This document shows, piece after piece, positions 1 to 11,936 of a stretch of DNA of 64,000 nucleotides. Source of the stretch: Plantago major (lineage: Eukaryota; Streptophyta; Magnoliopsida; Lamiales; Plantaginaceae); the NCBI GenBank assembly GCA_026545765.1, contig CM048841.1, positions 93,515,352 to 93,579,351 of the forward strand, written 5' to 3'. How positions within the stretch are numbered: the stretch's first letter is position 1; each line of letters opens with the position of its first letter. Made by a program: the position numbers and the translations under genes. The notes below the pieces were generated by a model that was given only the letters and a program-made list of their open reading frames with translations, made no database searches and was not told the DNA's origin.

Positions 1-700
1 CAAAAATATGTAATGATGATTTAATATTTCACGTCACTTACGAAAAAAATCATGCAAACATACATAAGTTGGATAATCCTTCCTCCTTGACAAGGCCTTT
101 CAAGAAAACTTCCGATATACCAGGTCTACCTTTTAATATAAGCCATGACTTTAAAGAATTATTTAAATTATTAAATTACATTTCTCAAGTGATGCAGTTT
201 AATTTATTATAAACTACATGGTCTCCAACTCAAATTACCCACATACCCAGAGATAATCTCCCTTAAAAGGGGATGATGATGAGTGATGATTCAATTTAAT
301 GGTTTTTCATATTTTAATTATCGGTAATTGGGTATGGTCGACATTTACTAGTGTTTTAAAATATTTACAAAAACAGAAGCACATTTAGATTCAGGTGAGT
401 TGTCAAAGTAATATAGGGGTCTAAAGTAAATATAGTATCTCATTTAATTTGGGCCAATGTATAACTAAAGTTGTTCTAGTACTACAGTGTAAATATCCCA
501 ACATAAAAAGTAAAGATAGATAAAGATAAAATACACGTGGCCTTCTTCCTCGTACTGCCATTAACAACGTAAGAGTGATTACAGTCTAACTAACCTGCAA
601 ATCGTCATAACCATATTCCTCTGTTATGTCAATCTCACCATCATAATCCAATCCATACACTAATCAAACTGTACGGACATGAACTTGGACCTCAAGAAAA
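1..700. other. Intergenic DNA upstream of the F-box gene
   Basis: I see no gene here. The stretch is AT-rich. A G-box core CACGTG lies at 534-539, about 250 bases before the F-box start codon, and could bind bZIP or bHLH factors. That role is inferred from the motif alone. Confidence 0.5.
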
Positions 701-711
701 ATCTGTCTGTA

Positions 712-788
712 TATAAATAAATAAATACCTGTGATCCCCCAACAACAAACCTAGCTAATCTCACCAGAAACAAGAAAACCAAACCCTA
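712..788 (+). promoter_or_regulatory. Core promoter and leader of the F-box gene
   Basis: A TATA-like TATAAATA lies at 712-719, 80 bases before the ATG. A telo-box type motif AAACCCTA at 781-788 sits just before the start codon. The short spacing implies a leader of about 45-50 bases. The transcription start itself is inferred. Confidence 0.5.
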
Positions 789-791
789 GAA

Positions 792-1985
792 ATGGCGGCC
801 AAGAACCCAAAATTCCTCCCTGAGCAAATGCTGATCGAGATCTTCTCCAGACTCCCAGCCAAATCCGTCGGAAAATGCCGCTGCTTGTCCAAGTTCTGGT
901 CCACTCACCTCTCCACACCAGACTTCATCACCAAACACTTGCTCACTCGCCAAAAAGCTCTTCACAAACAGGAACATCTCTTCTTGGTCAGAAAATCCAA
1001 CCCCAGATCTTTTCTCACCATCACTTCTCCAATGAAACCTGGCCAGGAGAGTACCACAGAGCTTGCTGAGCTGACAGGTGGAAGATGGTCTTATGTGTTC
1101 GGTTCTTGCAATGGCCTTGTTCTGCTAACGAACCAGCACATGAACCTCATGGTTCTCAACCCGGTTACTCGTCAGCAGTTCAACATTCCGGACTTGGTGG
1201 AACCGGAAAGTAAGAGGGATTGCTCTTGTCTCAATCAGGTTTTCGGGTTTGGGTACGATAGTGTTGGATCAGACTACAAGATTGTGTCTTTGGCTCATTA
1301 TGTTGATGATCGCCGTAGGGCGGATACTCTTGTGGATGTTTACTCTCTTAAGAGTGGTGTGTGGAGGAACCTTGGCTCGGCCGGTTACGGTTCCATGTTT
1401 CCGGTTCAGAAGCTTGGGGTGCTTGTTAATGGGGCGTTGCATTGGTCGACCGGGGGTCGGGGTGGTTCGGCTGTGGCTGCGTTTGATTTGTCCACCGAGA
1501 GGTTTCGTGTTGTGGAGTTTCCCAAGGAGTTTGATAAGCATGTGCTGTACAATGAGATTCTTGTGCTTGGGGAGTGTCTGTGTATGGTTGATGTGAAAGG
1601 GAGGGGTGTGGGGGAGCTGTGGGTGATGAGGGAGTATGGAAAGGTGGAGTCTTGGTGCAAGTTTCCGGTTTGTGGGAGTGGGTTGTGGGATGGGATTAAG
1701 CTGCTGTGTTGTGTTGGGGAGGGTAAGGTTCTTGGTGTGAGTGATAATAAGCAGAAGTGGTCTGTGTGTGACTTGGAGAAAGGGGTTTCTGAGGAAGTTT
1801 GTGTTGGGGGTGGGAAAGAGGCCAAGTTTTGCGATGGATGTACGTTTGTCGACAGCTTGGTTTCGTTTGAAGGGCAGCCTGATGGTTCTGATGAAGAAGT
1901 GGCGGCTTCGACTGTGGAACGCACTGAGGCCGGTTCCAGGGTCCTGCTGGCTGTGGCTGGCTTGGCATTAGGATTCGTAGAGTAG
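792..1985 (+). CDS. F-box protein with F-box-associated (FBA type 1) domain
   Basis: Single-exon gene of 397 residues. Residues 8-47 form an F-box (LPEQMLIEIFSRLPAKSV, then CRCLSKFW), the segment that binds SKP1/ASK in SCF ubiquitin ligases. The remainder looks like an F-box-associated interaction domain: GSCNGLVLL followed by NPVTRQ, FGFGYDS-SDYKIV, and VYSLKSGVWR are its typical motifs. The protein would recruit a substrate for ubiquitination, but the target cannot be read from the sequence. The first ATG lies 80 bases after a TATA box and directly before the F-box, which supports this start. The C-terminal 60 residues are not recognisable. Absence of introns is common in this large family. 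The gene converges on the HSP20-domain gene, with 292 bases between the stop codons. Family assignment is firm; a specific orthologue is not assigned. Confidence 0.9.
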   Translation: MAAKNPKFLPEQMLIEIFSRLPAKSVGKCRCLSKFWSTHLSTPDFITKHLLTRQKALHKQEHLFLVRKSNPRSFLTITSPMKPGQESTTELAELTGGRWSYVFGSCNGLVLLTNQHMNLMVLNPVTRQQFNIPDLVEPESKRDCSCLNQVFGFGYDSVGSDYKIVSLAHYVDDRRRADTLVDVYSLKSGVWRNLGSAGYGSMFPVQKLGVLVNGALHWSTGGRGGSAVAAFDLSTERFRVVEFPKEFDKHVLYNEILVLGECLCMVDVKGRGVGELWVMREYGKVESWCKFPVCGSGLWDGIKLLCCVGEGKVLGVSDNKQKWSVCDLEKGVSEEVCVGGGKEAKFCDGCTFVDSLVSFEGQPDGSDEEVAASTVERTEAGSRVLLAVAGLALGFVE

Positions 1986-2277
1986 GTAGTAGATAGGAGT
2001 AAGATCTTTTGCTAATAATAGGCGGTGTTAGCGTATCTAGGTGTTGTTCTAGTCGTGTTAAGAGGCATTATATGTAGCTATGGTGTCTCTCTAATTAATC
2101 AAGATGTTGTCATGTCTTTTGTTCTCTTGAAGAAATCCTAGACCGCATTTATTTTGAAATGTTTGTGTTGCGCGTATACTTGCATAAATTTTACACATGA
2201 ACTTACAGTGTTTAGCCATTGCCACATGAACTTACAATTTTTACAATTGCCAGCAATATTGGCATATGCATACAATA

Positions 2278-3377
2278 TCAATCTTTCCTCCTATTACTTT
2301 GGTTCTTACTCCTGATAACCTGATACACAAATACAACCAAAGACAGGAGTATCGCAGAACTCGCCACAATGGGCGTGCATATTTTGAACCTTTTCTCTAG
2401 ACGCTTTTCTGGATCGTCACCTTTAGCCTCATCAGACACTTCTTCATTACTATCTGATCCAGTAACCTGGTCGTTGTTTACCTGCTTTTCTTGTTGATCA
2501 TCTGGTCTAATCTCCGCTCTTTCTTGAGTAGTATTCGTTGCTGATATTTGTTTTCCTGTTTTGTCTTTGGGCATTTCATTTTCAGCAGGATGAACCAGGT
2601 TTTCCTGTGAACTCTTTACTCCTCCAATCACTTTCTGCTGTTCATTCTGTGGCCGTTTACCCTCACGACGCGTATCAGGCTCGTTTTGATCTTCACTAAT
2701 TGGTTTCTTCTGTTCCAAACTATGCATATCTTGTGTTATTGAATCAACTTTATCCTCATCACGTCTTGCTTCTGTGTTTTCATCATCCCCTTCACGCAAA
2801 CCTTCAGATTTCTGAATCTGTTCATCAGCATTAATCTGCAGATTCGCGGATCCTCCTCTAGCAAGTTCCACGGTTTCTTTAACTTCCTCCAAGGCCTTCC
2901 CTTGAATGCCTTTCACCTTCTTTGGCATTGAAATCGTCAGAGTAGATTCATCCTCATCAAACTTCGCCTTGATCTTGTCCAAAATCACTCCTTCTGGAAT
3001 CCTGAACACTTTCTTGAATCTCTTCGTCTCCTTATCGTTCTTGTACACTCTCCACCCTACCATCACCGTCTCCTGTACTTGCTTCTTGCCGCTTATAGCA
3101 ATCAAATTTCCATCTTCATTTATGTCAATCTTTATGTTCCTTTTCTCATAACCTGCATTCTCAAAACACGAAAACAGTTCCACTTACATGAATGAGCCAT
3201 ATAAAATCGAAGAATATGAGAATGAAAAAGAGAACCTTTGAGATGAGCTGTGAGCACGAACAATGCATCTGTTTCGTGGGACAGGAAAAGAGAGCCTGCA
3301 CGATCTTTTGCGATTTGGAAATCGGAGGAGAATTCATCAACTGCTCTGGTAAGCTTAAGTCCTAATTCCAGCTCCAT
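2278..3377 (-). CDS. HSP20-domain, membrane-anchored protein (RESTRICTED TEV MOVEMENT 2-like)
   Basis: Two exons, 3377-3236 and 3152-2278, joined across an 83-base GT-AG intron, give 338 residues in one frame. Residues about 18-115 form an alpha-crystallin/HSP20 domain (FRIPEGV in the middle, then TISMPKK). A long charged Lys/Glu/Gln-rich linker follows. A hydrophobic segment at about residues 308-328 (IVASSAILLSLVVFVYQVI) is followed by a basic tail, so this is a C-terminally anchored small-HSP-like protein rather than a soluble chaperone. That architecture matches Arabidopsis RTM2 and relatives, which act in sieve elements to limit long-distance potyvirus movement; most relatives are annotated as inactive or uncharacterised. 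Whether this copy restricts viruses is not visible. The ATG at 3377 is chosen because it begins the reading frame of the HSP20 domain. The intron position inside the domain is typical for this family. Confidence 0.85.
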
Positions 3378-3399
3378 GATAAGAAAATTCAATTTCGCC

Positions 3400-6300
3400 T
3401 AATGAGTTAGAAAGGAAAAGGGGAAACCTATGATCATTTTGAAGAAGAAATGCTAACTGTAGAAGTATGTATAGAAGCAAAGCACATATGCTTTACTTGA
3501 TATTGTTTTTTTTGTTGATTGGGCAGTGAAATTTGCCAGTTGCTTTGCTCGTGCGTTTACTGCAGAATTTCTCATGGAGGGAAAGAAAACTCAAATTGAG
3601 TTAAACACGTTTTGTCTGTCTGTTCTAATGATTTCTTGTTGGACATTGAGGCCATAGTAATGGGCTAACGGCCCACCATATTCAGGCTGGACATTGAGTG
3701 ATAGGAGTACCATATAGTGATATCACTCCAGACTCAAGCAGCAGCTCTGGCCCATTGTTTAGGTGAGTGGTGGGTGCAGGTGGTCTTGCTCCAGTATCGA
3801 CTAAACCAGACATGGAATACAATATTTGTAGTGTTTTACAATCTTTAGTTTTTTTCTCTTTTTCCTTGTAAGTATAAGCTATTTAATCCTTTATGATATT
3901 TGATGTTTCTGTTCTAATTGTTTTTAGATGCCCGAAGATAATCAACGGTACAACATCTAATACATTTTGTCGAATTCATGTGTGGGGACCTACATATTGT
4001 ATAAGTTATGCTTATGCCCTTACTGTATAATAAATTCGATCATAGATGAAAGTAGAACTTAATGTTCGGCTTGTTAGCAGCATTTCATCTCCACGATAAT
4101 GAACCTCACAAGTCAATTGAATTCATTACTTGTACTATTGCATTGCATGTTGCAACTTGTAACCAACAAGACTGATTCTTCCAACTAACAAGAAAACAAA
4201 TCAACTTTTAGCATTTAAGGCTCAAAGCCAACTCAATGCATATGGACTGGTAGTTCTGTGTTTGTCTTTACATCTAAAGGACCAGGTAGCTTGCTTGAAT
4301 CTGCAGAAAAGGTCCTTGGCTAACCTTGACCTCTCAAATTTATCCAATCTGCAGTTATTGTTCAATTCAATTAGACACTTCTAGAAATATGTATCCAACC
4401 TTGACCATGATAATATGTATCACCAACTTGCAACTTGCAAATCCACACTTCTAGAAATCAAATTGGTCAAGCTCATCTCTCACCACTTATTTCTTCCCAC
4501 TTGGTTAGGTCCAAATACATTTTTTTTTAAATTTTAGGTTAGTTCAGTATATCATCTTGTCAAACTCTGTATCGTCTTTACACAATTCCGTCTCCTTACC
4601 ATTTGACCGTATAATTATAACTTCCGTCTGGTTGTTAATTAGTCCCTTTAAAGTCATTTCGACCCATCTAATCCATTGAAAACCATGAATTCAATTGGTG
4701 ATAGGAGTATTGGAGTGTAAGAATTGGTCAATCAACTCAACCATTAAAGGTTTGAATTCTCCAAGGTAGACTGAGCATGAAATGGTGCCTTCATTTTAGA
4801 GTGTTGAACTGGAATTAAGGAGTGACCTTAAGTGGATCAAACCATAACTCCACTATTACTCCAATAACATTATTGGCCAGTTGCAAAAATTTATGTACAT
4901 TATTAAATGTCTATTTCCCTTGCTAATTGCCCCTAGATACTTTGTCACACGAGATACTTGGAAATTGGACTACTAACGATGTGTAAATTGTCATTCACGC
5001 ATTCAATTATTTAATAAATTGATCAGAAACATTCGAGCATAATAACGAGTAATAAACTTTAAAAGTTGAAAGCTTGAACTTTAAACGTATCAATAGAAGT
5101 ACAACCATACTTCTATATCAACTTACACCATAGTCAAGCGCATTATTATAAACTATAAAACTTTATATCACCAATCGATAGAATTTCACTTCACTTTATC
5201 AAATTTCAAGCTCCTAGAAAAAACCAACCATGAAACCAAATCAATGGAAAATCTCAATAGAATCTAGAGTGGTCCATCTTACAATTCAATGTCTGAAATA
5301 CAAGGTACATTGACCTCTGTAGCATGGAAAATTTACCACAGGAAAACTTCTTGTGGAATGTTAGGTAAACGTTCATATCTTCGTCTTCCAACAAAAAGGG
5401 TCTCAAAGCCAGTTCAACACACATTTTTTCCATCTAACAAAAAACATCTTTTGGCATTTAAAGCTATAAATTGTCGTTTACGCCTAGAACCAGCTAGATA
5501 GCCCCTGTGACTACAGTCTAGAGATAACTCACATGATCAATCTTGGCCTCTGATTTTGCTAGCTATATCTCTTCTAGAAATCTGCAAGAGGACGAGATCG
5601 ATTTTGTGATCTTTTACAATGTGGACCTATTAGCAATGTGTCATGACTCATGGTATGTTCATACATTTTAAACAGTGTCATGAATGATGGGACGAGTCAC
5701 ATTCTCTCACCACACACAAATACAGTCTCCTCTATACGTGGAATCCATTAGGATGTGTCTGGTGATTGCATTCAATTATCATCAAACTTTCCCATTTGAA
5801 CTATTTAAGTTAGGTATTAATTTCGTGACATTGCAAACGTGAAATGAACCTTCGTGATGAATTGGATTAAATAACTGATATGAATCCACAAAAGTTGTTC
5901 TAACTCAAAATCTTGCAACTGCCTCACTTTTGCTTTATGCTTTTCTTTCCTCCTTAACTTACCCTTTTGGAAGGATCGCAAACACATACCTTTTGTTCAA
6001 GAAAACACTAGAAATTGGCTTACAAAAGCTAGTGGAGACCCCTTTTAAGCATGGATGGAAACATCTCAAGGGTAACCTCTTCCTTTAAAGGTGCCCCTAC
6101 AATGATTAAGATCGCATGGAGTATAAAAAGAAGAGTAAAGTGTGTGTGAACATGGATTAAAAAAGTAGTAGTATGTGAATCTATACAAAAGGCAAAACGT
6201 GCAGGCAATCAACACACAATCCTTGTTCTACAAGCCTGATCAGCACGACTTTCTTGATCTGGACGTTCACTAAATTATAAGGCTAAATACTTGGCCCGTT

Positions 6301-7150
6301 CAACAAAAGAATTGCTTATAATGGACTCCACTATCTCACCATTTTACTTGTTTTAGAACCTTTTCCAAACAGACGGCTCAAGAAACAACCTAATTGTGAA
6401 CTTAAACATTAACGGTTCGGGCCTGTGTAGTGGAGAAAGTTAAAGAATGGTGAACCATGAATGAGTGTTAATTGATGATTGTTTGGATTTTAACAGAGTT
6501 TGTAAACATAATGCCGGAATGCACGTTTATGACGATGGTTTGCCATATTACATAGTTCGTAAATAGGTGCCAATTGTCACTTCACTAAAGGGTAAGACAT
6601 GAATCAAATTACACTGTCCAAGAATTGATGCTTCTTGCAGCCCAGGTGGACAAATGGTCTGGTCCTGTTCTGTCCTGATTGCTGTAGTTGATCACTATCA
6701 TTATCTTTTTTTCATCAATGGCTTTTCGCATGTTCACCTTGTAATGGCAATATAACAGAAAGGAAGCAAGAACAGAAAAGACAATCAATTCTCACTGGTC
6801 TAGTTTGGCAAGAAATAATGGCTTCACATTGATCTGATATTATGATTCATTGATTTCACTGCAAAAACACAATGTGCAGAAAAGAAAGCAAGCAACAAAA
6901 ATATCCAATATTGACAGTGGAACTCAAATTTACCAAGAGAACTCATTGAACTAAATCATAACAAGAAGAACAAGTTTCATCATGGACAAAAGTAAGTCCA
7001 ATCCTTTTTCCTAATCTCTATACATTCATGCCATCTTTTTTTCTTTTTAGATGAAGTACAAAGAAACAGACTTTAAGCTCCTCTTTATTCTAACCAAGAT
7101 CACTTCTCTTCATCAAAGGAAGCCAAAACATCTGAGAATCGAACAAATAC
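3400..7150. other. Intergenic DNA, no gene recognised
   Basis: About 3.7 kb of AT-rich DNA between the RTM2-like and ROH1-like genes. The open frame at 5289-5501 has no family features or upstream promoter and is not called. Two diverged related segments, near 4165-4450 and 5410-5590, are listed separately. Confidence 0.5.
4165..5590 (+). repeat. Diverged direct duplication, two copies about 1.2 kb apart
   Basis: The segment at about 4165-4450 and the one at about 5410-5590 share an ordered series of words: CTAACAAG/CTAACAAA, then GCATTTAAGGCT/GCATTTAAAGCT, then CCTTGACCTCT/TCTTGGCCTCT, then CTTCTAGAAAT in both. The order is kept but spacing differs. It is an old duplication or a dispersed repeat of unknown type. 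I matched it by eye. Confidence 0.35.
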
Positions 7151-7155
7151 GATGA

Positions 7156-8298
7156 TTAATTCGTTCTACCACCCACAGAATCAAGACCCTCAGTCCTGCA
7201 CCTCACGATCCGATGGAAAACTTCCCTGACCTGTCGTTCCAACGGCTCCAAACCGTCCTTGATCGACTTATAAGTCAATCTGACCTCCTCAACTCTCTGC
7301 TTCACTTCCTCCTCCTTCTCTTCCGTCAAAGGAAACACAACCGAATCCGTCAATTCATTCATATGCCTAGCACATTTCTCAATCTCATGAATCTCCTTCA
7401 ACAAACCACAAGCAGCTCTCCTCTCCCGTTTCTTCGACTCCTCCAAAATCCTCTCATGGAGCAAAAGAATCGGAGCAGCCCAATAAAACTGCCTAGTAAC
7501 ACTAAAATGAGTCTGCAGACCACGATCCTGGCAAGGAATCGCAGCCACAAGCGCCCACATAACGAACAATAGCACGTAATTCATCGTGAAAACAGCCACA
7601 TTAAGTCCATTGGTGGACATAATCTCATTAGCCCTTGGTGGCACCAAGTTACTACTTATTGCTTGAAGCTGCTTTGCAGCAGACCAAGTTCTTGAAACAC
7701 TCCACGAAAGCGACCTAAAATGGCTAAAAGACTTGTCCTTATTGGCATTGTTCCTCCCGAAAGACCGGTTCCTCTGTGCGATATTCGCACCCTTCTCATC
7801 GATCATTCCAAGAGCCAAATCGACCAAGGCCTTTTTCGCACGGCGAAACTGACCTTCCCCAATGCTCCTCTGATTATCCAAAGCACACAAAACAATCTCC
7901 AGCTGCTTCTGCCACTGCCTGATCTGCTCAATTCCATCACGAATGGCGTTACAAACATCCAACGCCTTCACACTCCTTTCGAAGTAATCGGAAACGTATT
8001 TATCCACAGGAGACCTGTTCAAGCAGTTCTTGTTGTTAAACACAATCATTCTAAACTCCTCTTGGCAACAGAGGAATGTGTCAAGAAGGTTCCGAATCCA
8101 TGAAATCGAGAGCAATTCGGATGAATCAGCATTAGCCAAGTCCTGAAATTGCTCAGCCACTCGTCTCTGGAAAGCGTCTAGCTCCGATTCTCGGCCGGAA
8201 GTGGGCTCCATGGAGTGGACCTGCTCACGGCGTCTGCTCAAAATGGAGAAACCGAATGTTGAAGAAGATGATGACTCTTGAAAATCTGTTGAAGGCAT
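7156..8298 (-). CDS. ROH1-like protein (DUF793 family)
   Basis: Single-exon gene of 380 residues, near the usual ROH1 length of about 400. The family is recognised from [29 protein letters not shown] (residues 78-83), the [24 protein letters not shown] block (about 99-122) and [14 protein letters not shown] (152-165). One hydrophobic segment at about 233-255 ([18 protein letters not shown]) could be membrane-inserted. The C-terminal third is a charged, probably coiled-coil, Lys/Glu-rich helix region. Arabidopsis ROH1 binds EXO70 subunits of the exocyst and affects secretion of seed-coat mucilage; related DUF793 proteins are stress-induced regulators. Here the function is inferred from family only. 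The start is the first ATG, ahead of a Ser-rich leader; ATG at residue 30 is an alternative. Confidence 0.88.
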   Translation of the reverse strand: MPSTDFQESSSSSTFGFSILSRRREQVHSMEPTSGRESELDAFQRRVAEQFQDLANADSSELLSISWIRNLLDTFLCCQEEFRMIVFNNKNCLNRSPVDKYVSDYFERSVKALDVCNAIRDGIEQIRQWQKQLEIVLCALDNQRSIGEGQFRRAKKALVDLALGMIDEKGANIAQRNRSFGRNNANKDKSFSHFRSLSWSVSRTWSAAKQLQAISSNLVPPRANEIMSTNGLNVAVFTMNYVLLFVMWALVAAIPCQDRGLQTHFSVTRQFYWAAPILLLHERILEESKKRERRAACGLLKEIHEIEKCARHMNELTDSVVFPLTEEKEEEVKQRVEEVRLTYKSIKDGLEPLERQVREVFHRIVRCRTEGLDSVGGRTN

Positions 8299-8565
8299 CT
8301 CTCAAACTCACATAAATCAGCAAAATTGATGTTAAAACAAATAAACCCCACAAATCAACAACCCCAAATTCTCTTTCTGTGATCCCAAGACACAATTTTT
8401 ACTCAAAACCCACAAAATCAAAGCAAGCAGGAAGCTTGAAAAGGATCAAGAAACGATTTTTACTGAAAACCCAAATGCAAGAGAGGTCTAGCAAGATCCA
8501 AGAAGTGGTGGAAATGCTGAAAAGTGAAAGGAAAAGATGTAGGAGTGAGTGAGAAGGATTTGTTT

Positions 8566-8597
8566 GAAACCCTAATGAGGAGGGAAGTGGTTATATA
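8566..8597 (-). promoter_or_regulatory. TATA box and telo-box near the ROH1-like transcription start
   Basis: Read on the minus strand, TATATAAC lies at 8597-8590, about 295 bases upstream of the ATG at 8298. A telo-box type motif (AAACCCTA on the plus strand at 8568-8575) lies about 20 bases further downstream, near the expected start site. This implies a leader of about 260 bases. Confidence 0.45.
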
Positions 8598-9671
8598 CAG
8601 AAGAGAAAAATGGATTTGTACCGCGTAGTATTGTTTGTTGGGAACAAAGAAAAAGAAATGAATTGAATGAAAATGCGTTCACATCAATTCCCAAAAGTCT
8701 CTTCACTTCTTTAACGCTGTGACATTGACAGAGCTCTGTTTTTTGGGTCCAACTCGGTGGATTTTACTGCTGTGGTAATTATATTATAGGAAGATTATAA
8801 GGCAGTAATTTGCGTTAATTAAGGTTGGTAAATAAATTGGGAAATCTTTGGGTTAATCAAGGGCAGTGATCTTACTCGGAAGGAACACGCACTGAACACG
8901 ATGGTAATTTTCTTGTTACATGTATGCCAGATGAAATAATTTTGGGTTTCATATATTCATAGTAAGTGGTTATAACTTTTTGACATTTTGCATTTGTTGG
9001 TTTCGACTTGAAATGCAAATTGAATTCTCATTTAAAGATGATTATTCTAATTATGTTGTGAATGTTGATAACCTGAGACTGCTTGAGTAGTGGCAGCACG
9101 ACGAATGCTTCAGGAGATTCGCCGTCTTTTATCGTTTTTTGCAAGACTATAAGCATTAGTTCATCTACGGGAAGCCAATGTGAGAGATATGTTGTCAAAG
9201 ATCAACGATGGCTGAACTTGATGTTAATGTCGCACGGTCTGTTTATAGTTTGTTTAGAGTTGGCTTTTCGGTGTCATACTATTGACCAAATTGGTGTCGT
9301 AGTTGATAGATAAATACTTGTATGTAATCGTCCCGATAATGAACTATGAATTCCATATATACGGTGTATATAACTATGTGGCTATAGCATGCTTTTCGCT
9401 TTAAAAAAACCTTCTTATTTTTATATAAAATGAGCAATTTTTAAATGCCGTGAGTATAACTCGACTTTTTAGTGCTTGGTAAACTCGCAAAAGGATCAAA
9501 CTTATAGTACACACTTGTTAGCTTATATGCAAGTGACTCGGTTATAAAATCGCTATTACTACTACATCCATTGTACAAAATTATTAAGGCTCCTCACGTA
9601 ATGTGCTTTAATTTATTTTATTTTAATTACAAACTCTAGTTCAACTAGCGCTTGTCCAATGCAAATGTGTA

Positions 9672-9769
9672 AGTGTTCAATTGGCAAGCGATTAAACCAA
9701 CAAAACCTCCTTAAAAACACCTATTTTAACCTGGATTACTTGATTTTAATCGTTTGCCAAACAGACTCT
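9672..9769 (-). mobile_element. Small MITE, copy A
   Basis: Ends resemble inverted repeats: the plus strand opens with TTGGCAAGCGATTAAA at 9681 and closes with TTTTAATCGTTTGCCAA. The core ACCTATTTTAACCTG recurs in copy B (10856-10970) on the opposite strand. The target duplication is not clear. It is probably a Tourist-like or hAT-like MITE. Confidence 0.5.
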
Positions 9770-10465
9770 TTATGATCCGAATTCTAACTTATTATTGATC
9801 ATTGAGTTTGAATATTGACCCGTAAGAAATGTAGATTAGTACTAGATCCAAAGCAAAAGACAGAAACAGATTTCAGTGAATGTTTGTGGTCACGAAATGT
9901 TTAAACTTTAAATACAATATTTAGACGGATAAATAAGATTAAACTTATGATTATGAGATTAAAAGTGGTGATGTGGGCCAGGGACAAGATGGTAATTGGT
10001 GACATGTCAGCAAGAGAAAGTAGTCAAACGAAGGATTGGCGGGACCGAGAATGAGCTGGGTCTTTGTTGGCGCGTAACACTGGGTCCCGCTTTCACAAAT
10101 CAAACGACAATGACTTTGTCTTAACTTAAACTTCTAGTCTAGTCACAACTCACAACAACATTAGCTTAATTTAACTAATTATTAACCACTCTGTTCTCCT
10201 CGCCCCCAATATGACAAATACTTTTGTAATGAACAGCAAGACTGTCTCACGGTTAATATGGAGTAGAATATCGCATTAGTCACAGATTTAAACTTTACGA
10301 GAATCGAATTTATGTGATTTATGCATTCTGAGTCCGAGTCTGTCGCAACTTATTACGGTTTAACTTGATTTATGTGGTTTGTTGAAGTGATAGTTTTGAA
10401 ATACGATCATTATGATTCAAGTCCGGTTATGAACATACTGATAGGCAGTGTATACAATGTAAGTA

Positions 10466-10586
10466 AGTGTTTGGTTCCAAATTTAAATTGAGTTATCTCA
10501 AATTCAATTGAGTTTTTGTATAATTTTTGTACACAAAAACGCAACTGGAATTGAAATAATTCAATTCCAATTTGAAACCAAACACT
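10466..10586. mobile_element. 121-bp foldback element (MITE-like)
   Basis: Left end AGTGTTTGGTTCCAAATT pairs imperfectly with the right end, whose reverse complement begins AGTGTTTGGTTTCAAATT. Pairing continues with mismatches over about 50 bases per arm, leaving almost no loop. Terminal GTGTTTGG is common in plant MITEs. No convincing target-site duplication is visible. Confidence 0.65.
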
Positions 10587-10855
10587 CCGATATGTATTAA
10601 AATTAAAGAATCTGAACTTGTACTTAAAAAAGCATTGTCACCACACAATTGGTACTGCTGGTATCAATGTTGATACACAGTGACGACAACATTGACTGTT
10701 AACCTAACAAATAAGATATATAACGGGGGAAGACAAACTTGCATGACAATACTAATTTTAGCAGGTATATTTTTTATTAATGAAATCATATTTACGAAAT
10801 ACAAGTTTCACAAATTGAAAGCTTGGAAATTTCCTAACAGCATGAATCGTTGCAC

Positions 10856-10970
10856 AGGCTGTTTGACTAGCGATTAATTAAAATAAAAAAAAATCAGGTT
10901 AAAATAGGTGATTTTATGTGTTTTTAATCACGTTTTGTCGATTATAATTGCTTGCCAAAGAATCACACAT
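10856..10970 (+). mobile_element. Small MITE, copy B
   Basis: Opens near CTGTTTGACTAGCGATTAA and closes with ATTGCTTGCCAAAGAATCAC. It shares the central CAGGTTAAAATAGGTG with copy A at 9672-9769, which lies in the opposite orientation. The element has diverged and its edges are approximate. Confidence 0.4.
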
Positions 10971-11936
10971 CTTCTTTACTTCGTGTTCAAACTTTTCATT
11001 CGCTTCATCTCCCACTCAGAATCACAAATACAAACCTAACTTCTCTTTCCATGGAAAGCACAAGTAATTAGAATGACACTTATAATGTTATATTGAAGAG
11101 TCGTCTTATACTATACATGACCATGACTAGAGCGAAAGTGTAGAACAGAACTGGTAATTCGTTGAGTTTTGGTGAGTTGACATTTGTAATAATATCTAAT
11201 TTTACTTGTTCAAATATCAAACCTCGAGATTAGAGTAAACGGACATTAATCAAAATTTAGTTTTATAATCAAGCATAGTCTGATAGTCACATCGTGCCGG
11301 ATTAGCTAGACTAATAAGACAAATACCTAGCTGGATTAAATAGACATGTAACAACATTTACCAATTCTTATTAATTTCTATGACAAGTGTTTAAATATAA
11401 GAATTTGATTAGTAGAATCTAATTGTCTCACGTGGTGATCATTTGTTGATTTCAATCTTCAAGAGGACAAATGTTTGACAAAACCATACTTAATCTCGCC
11501 ACCTAGTTAATAAAATACTAGACCACTTAATCTTATCTTACTAGTTGCACAAATTGGACAAAATTGGTTGGTTTGATTAAGAAAGGTAGATATTATTCCC
11601 CAATTTTATGTCTCACAAGTTTACATTTTCATTTTATACATTTATCCAGACTCCACATTTCTCACCCACAAAAATCTTTGCATAAATATAGGAGTCGTAC
11701 GAAAAAAACTCCCGTAAAACGTTGATGTTGGAACTCTTTATATGTTATTGTTGAATATTAGTGAACTAACCTGCCTTACAAATTGGTTAGTTGGTTAATA
11801 ACGAGTGGGATAAAATGGCATAAGCATGCTCAGTCTTATACTACATTATGAGACCTTTGGTTGATTCCGAAAGTAAATTTGTATGCTTTCCTGTACAAAC
11901 AAACAATAACATATCGGTGTTGTGTGCATGGTTTTT

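Larger units (their letters stand above)
8600..11936. other. Intergenic DNA with small MITEs
   Basis: There is no gene in this 3.3-kb stretch. It holds a related pair of small inverted-repeat elements (9672-9769 and 10856-10970) and a 121-bp foldback (10466-10586), listed separately. Open frames at 9083-9313 and 10680-10877 show no family features. Confidence 0.5.

Noticed and set aside
1249..1968. Several other-frame and antisense open frames inside the F-box gene
   Set aside because: They overlap a clear F-box coding sequence and have no domain features of their own.
5289..5501. 70-codon open frame in the 3.4-7.2 kb gap
   Set aside because: No recognisable motif, no promoter signal, and it overlaps one copy of a diverged duplication.
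9083..9313. 76-codon frame that faintly recalls an RNase H or transposon fragment
   Set aside because: The similarity is too weak to name, and no neighbouring retroelement domains are present.
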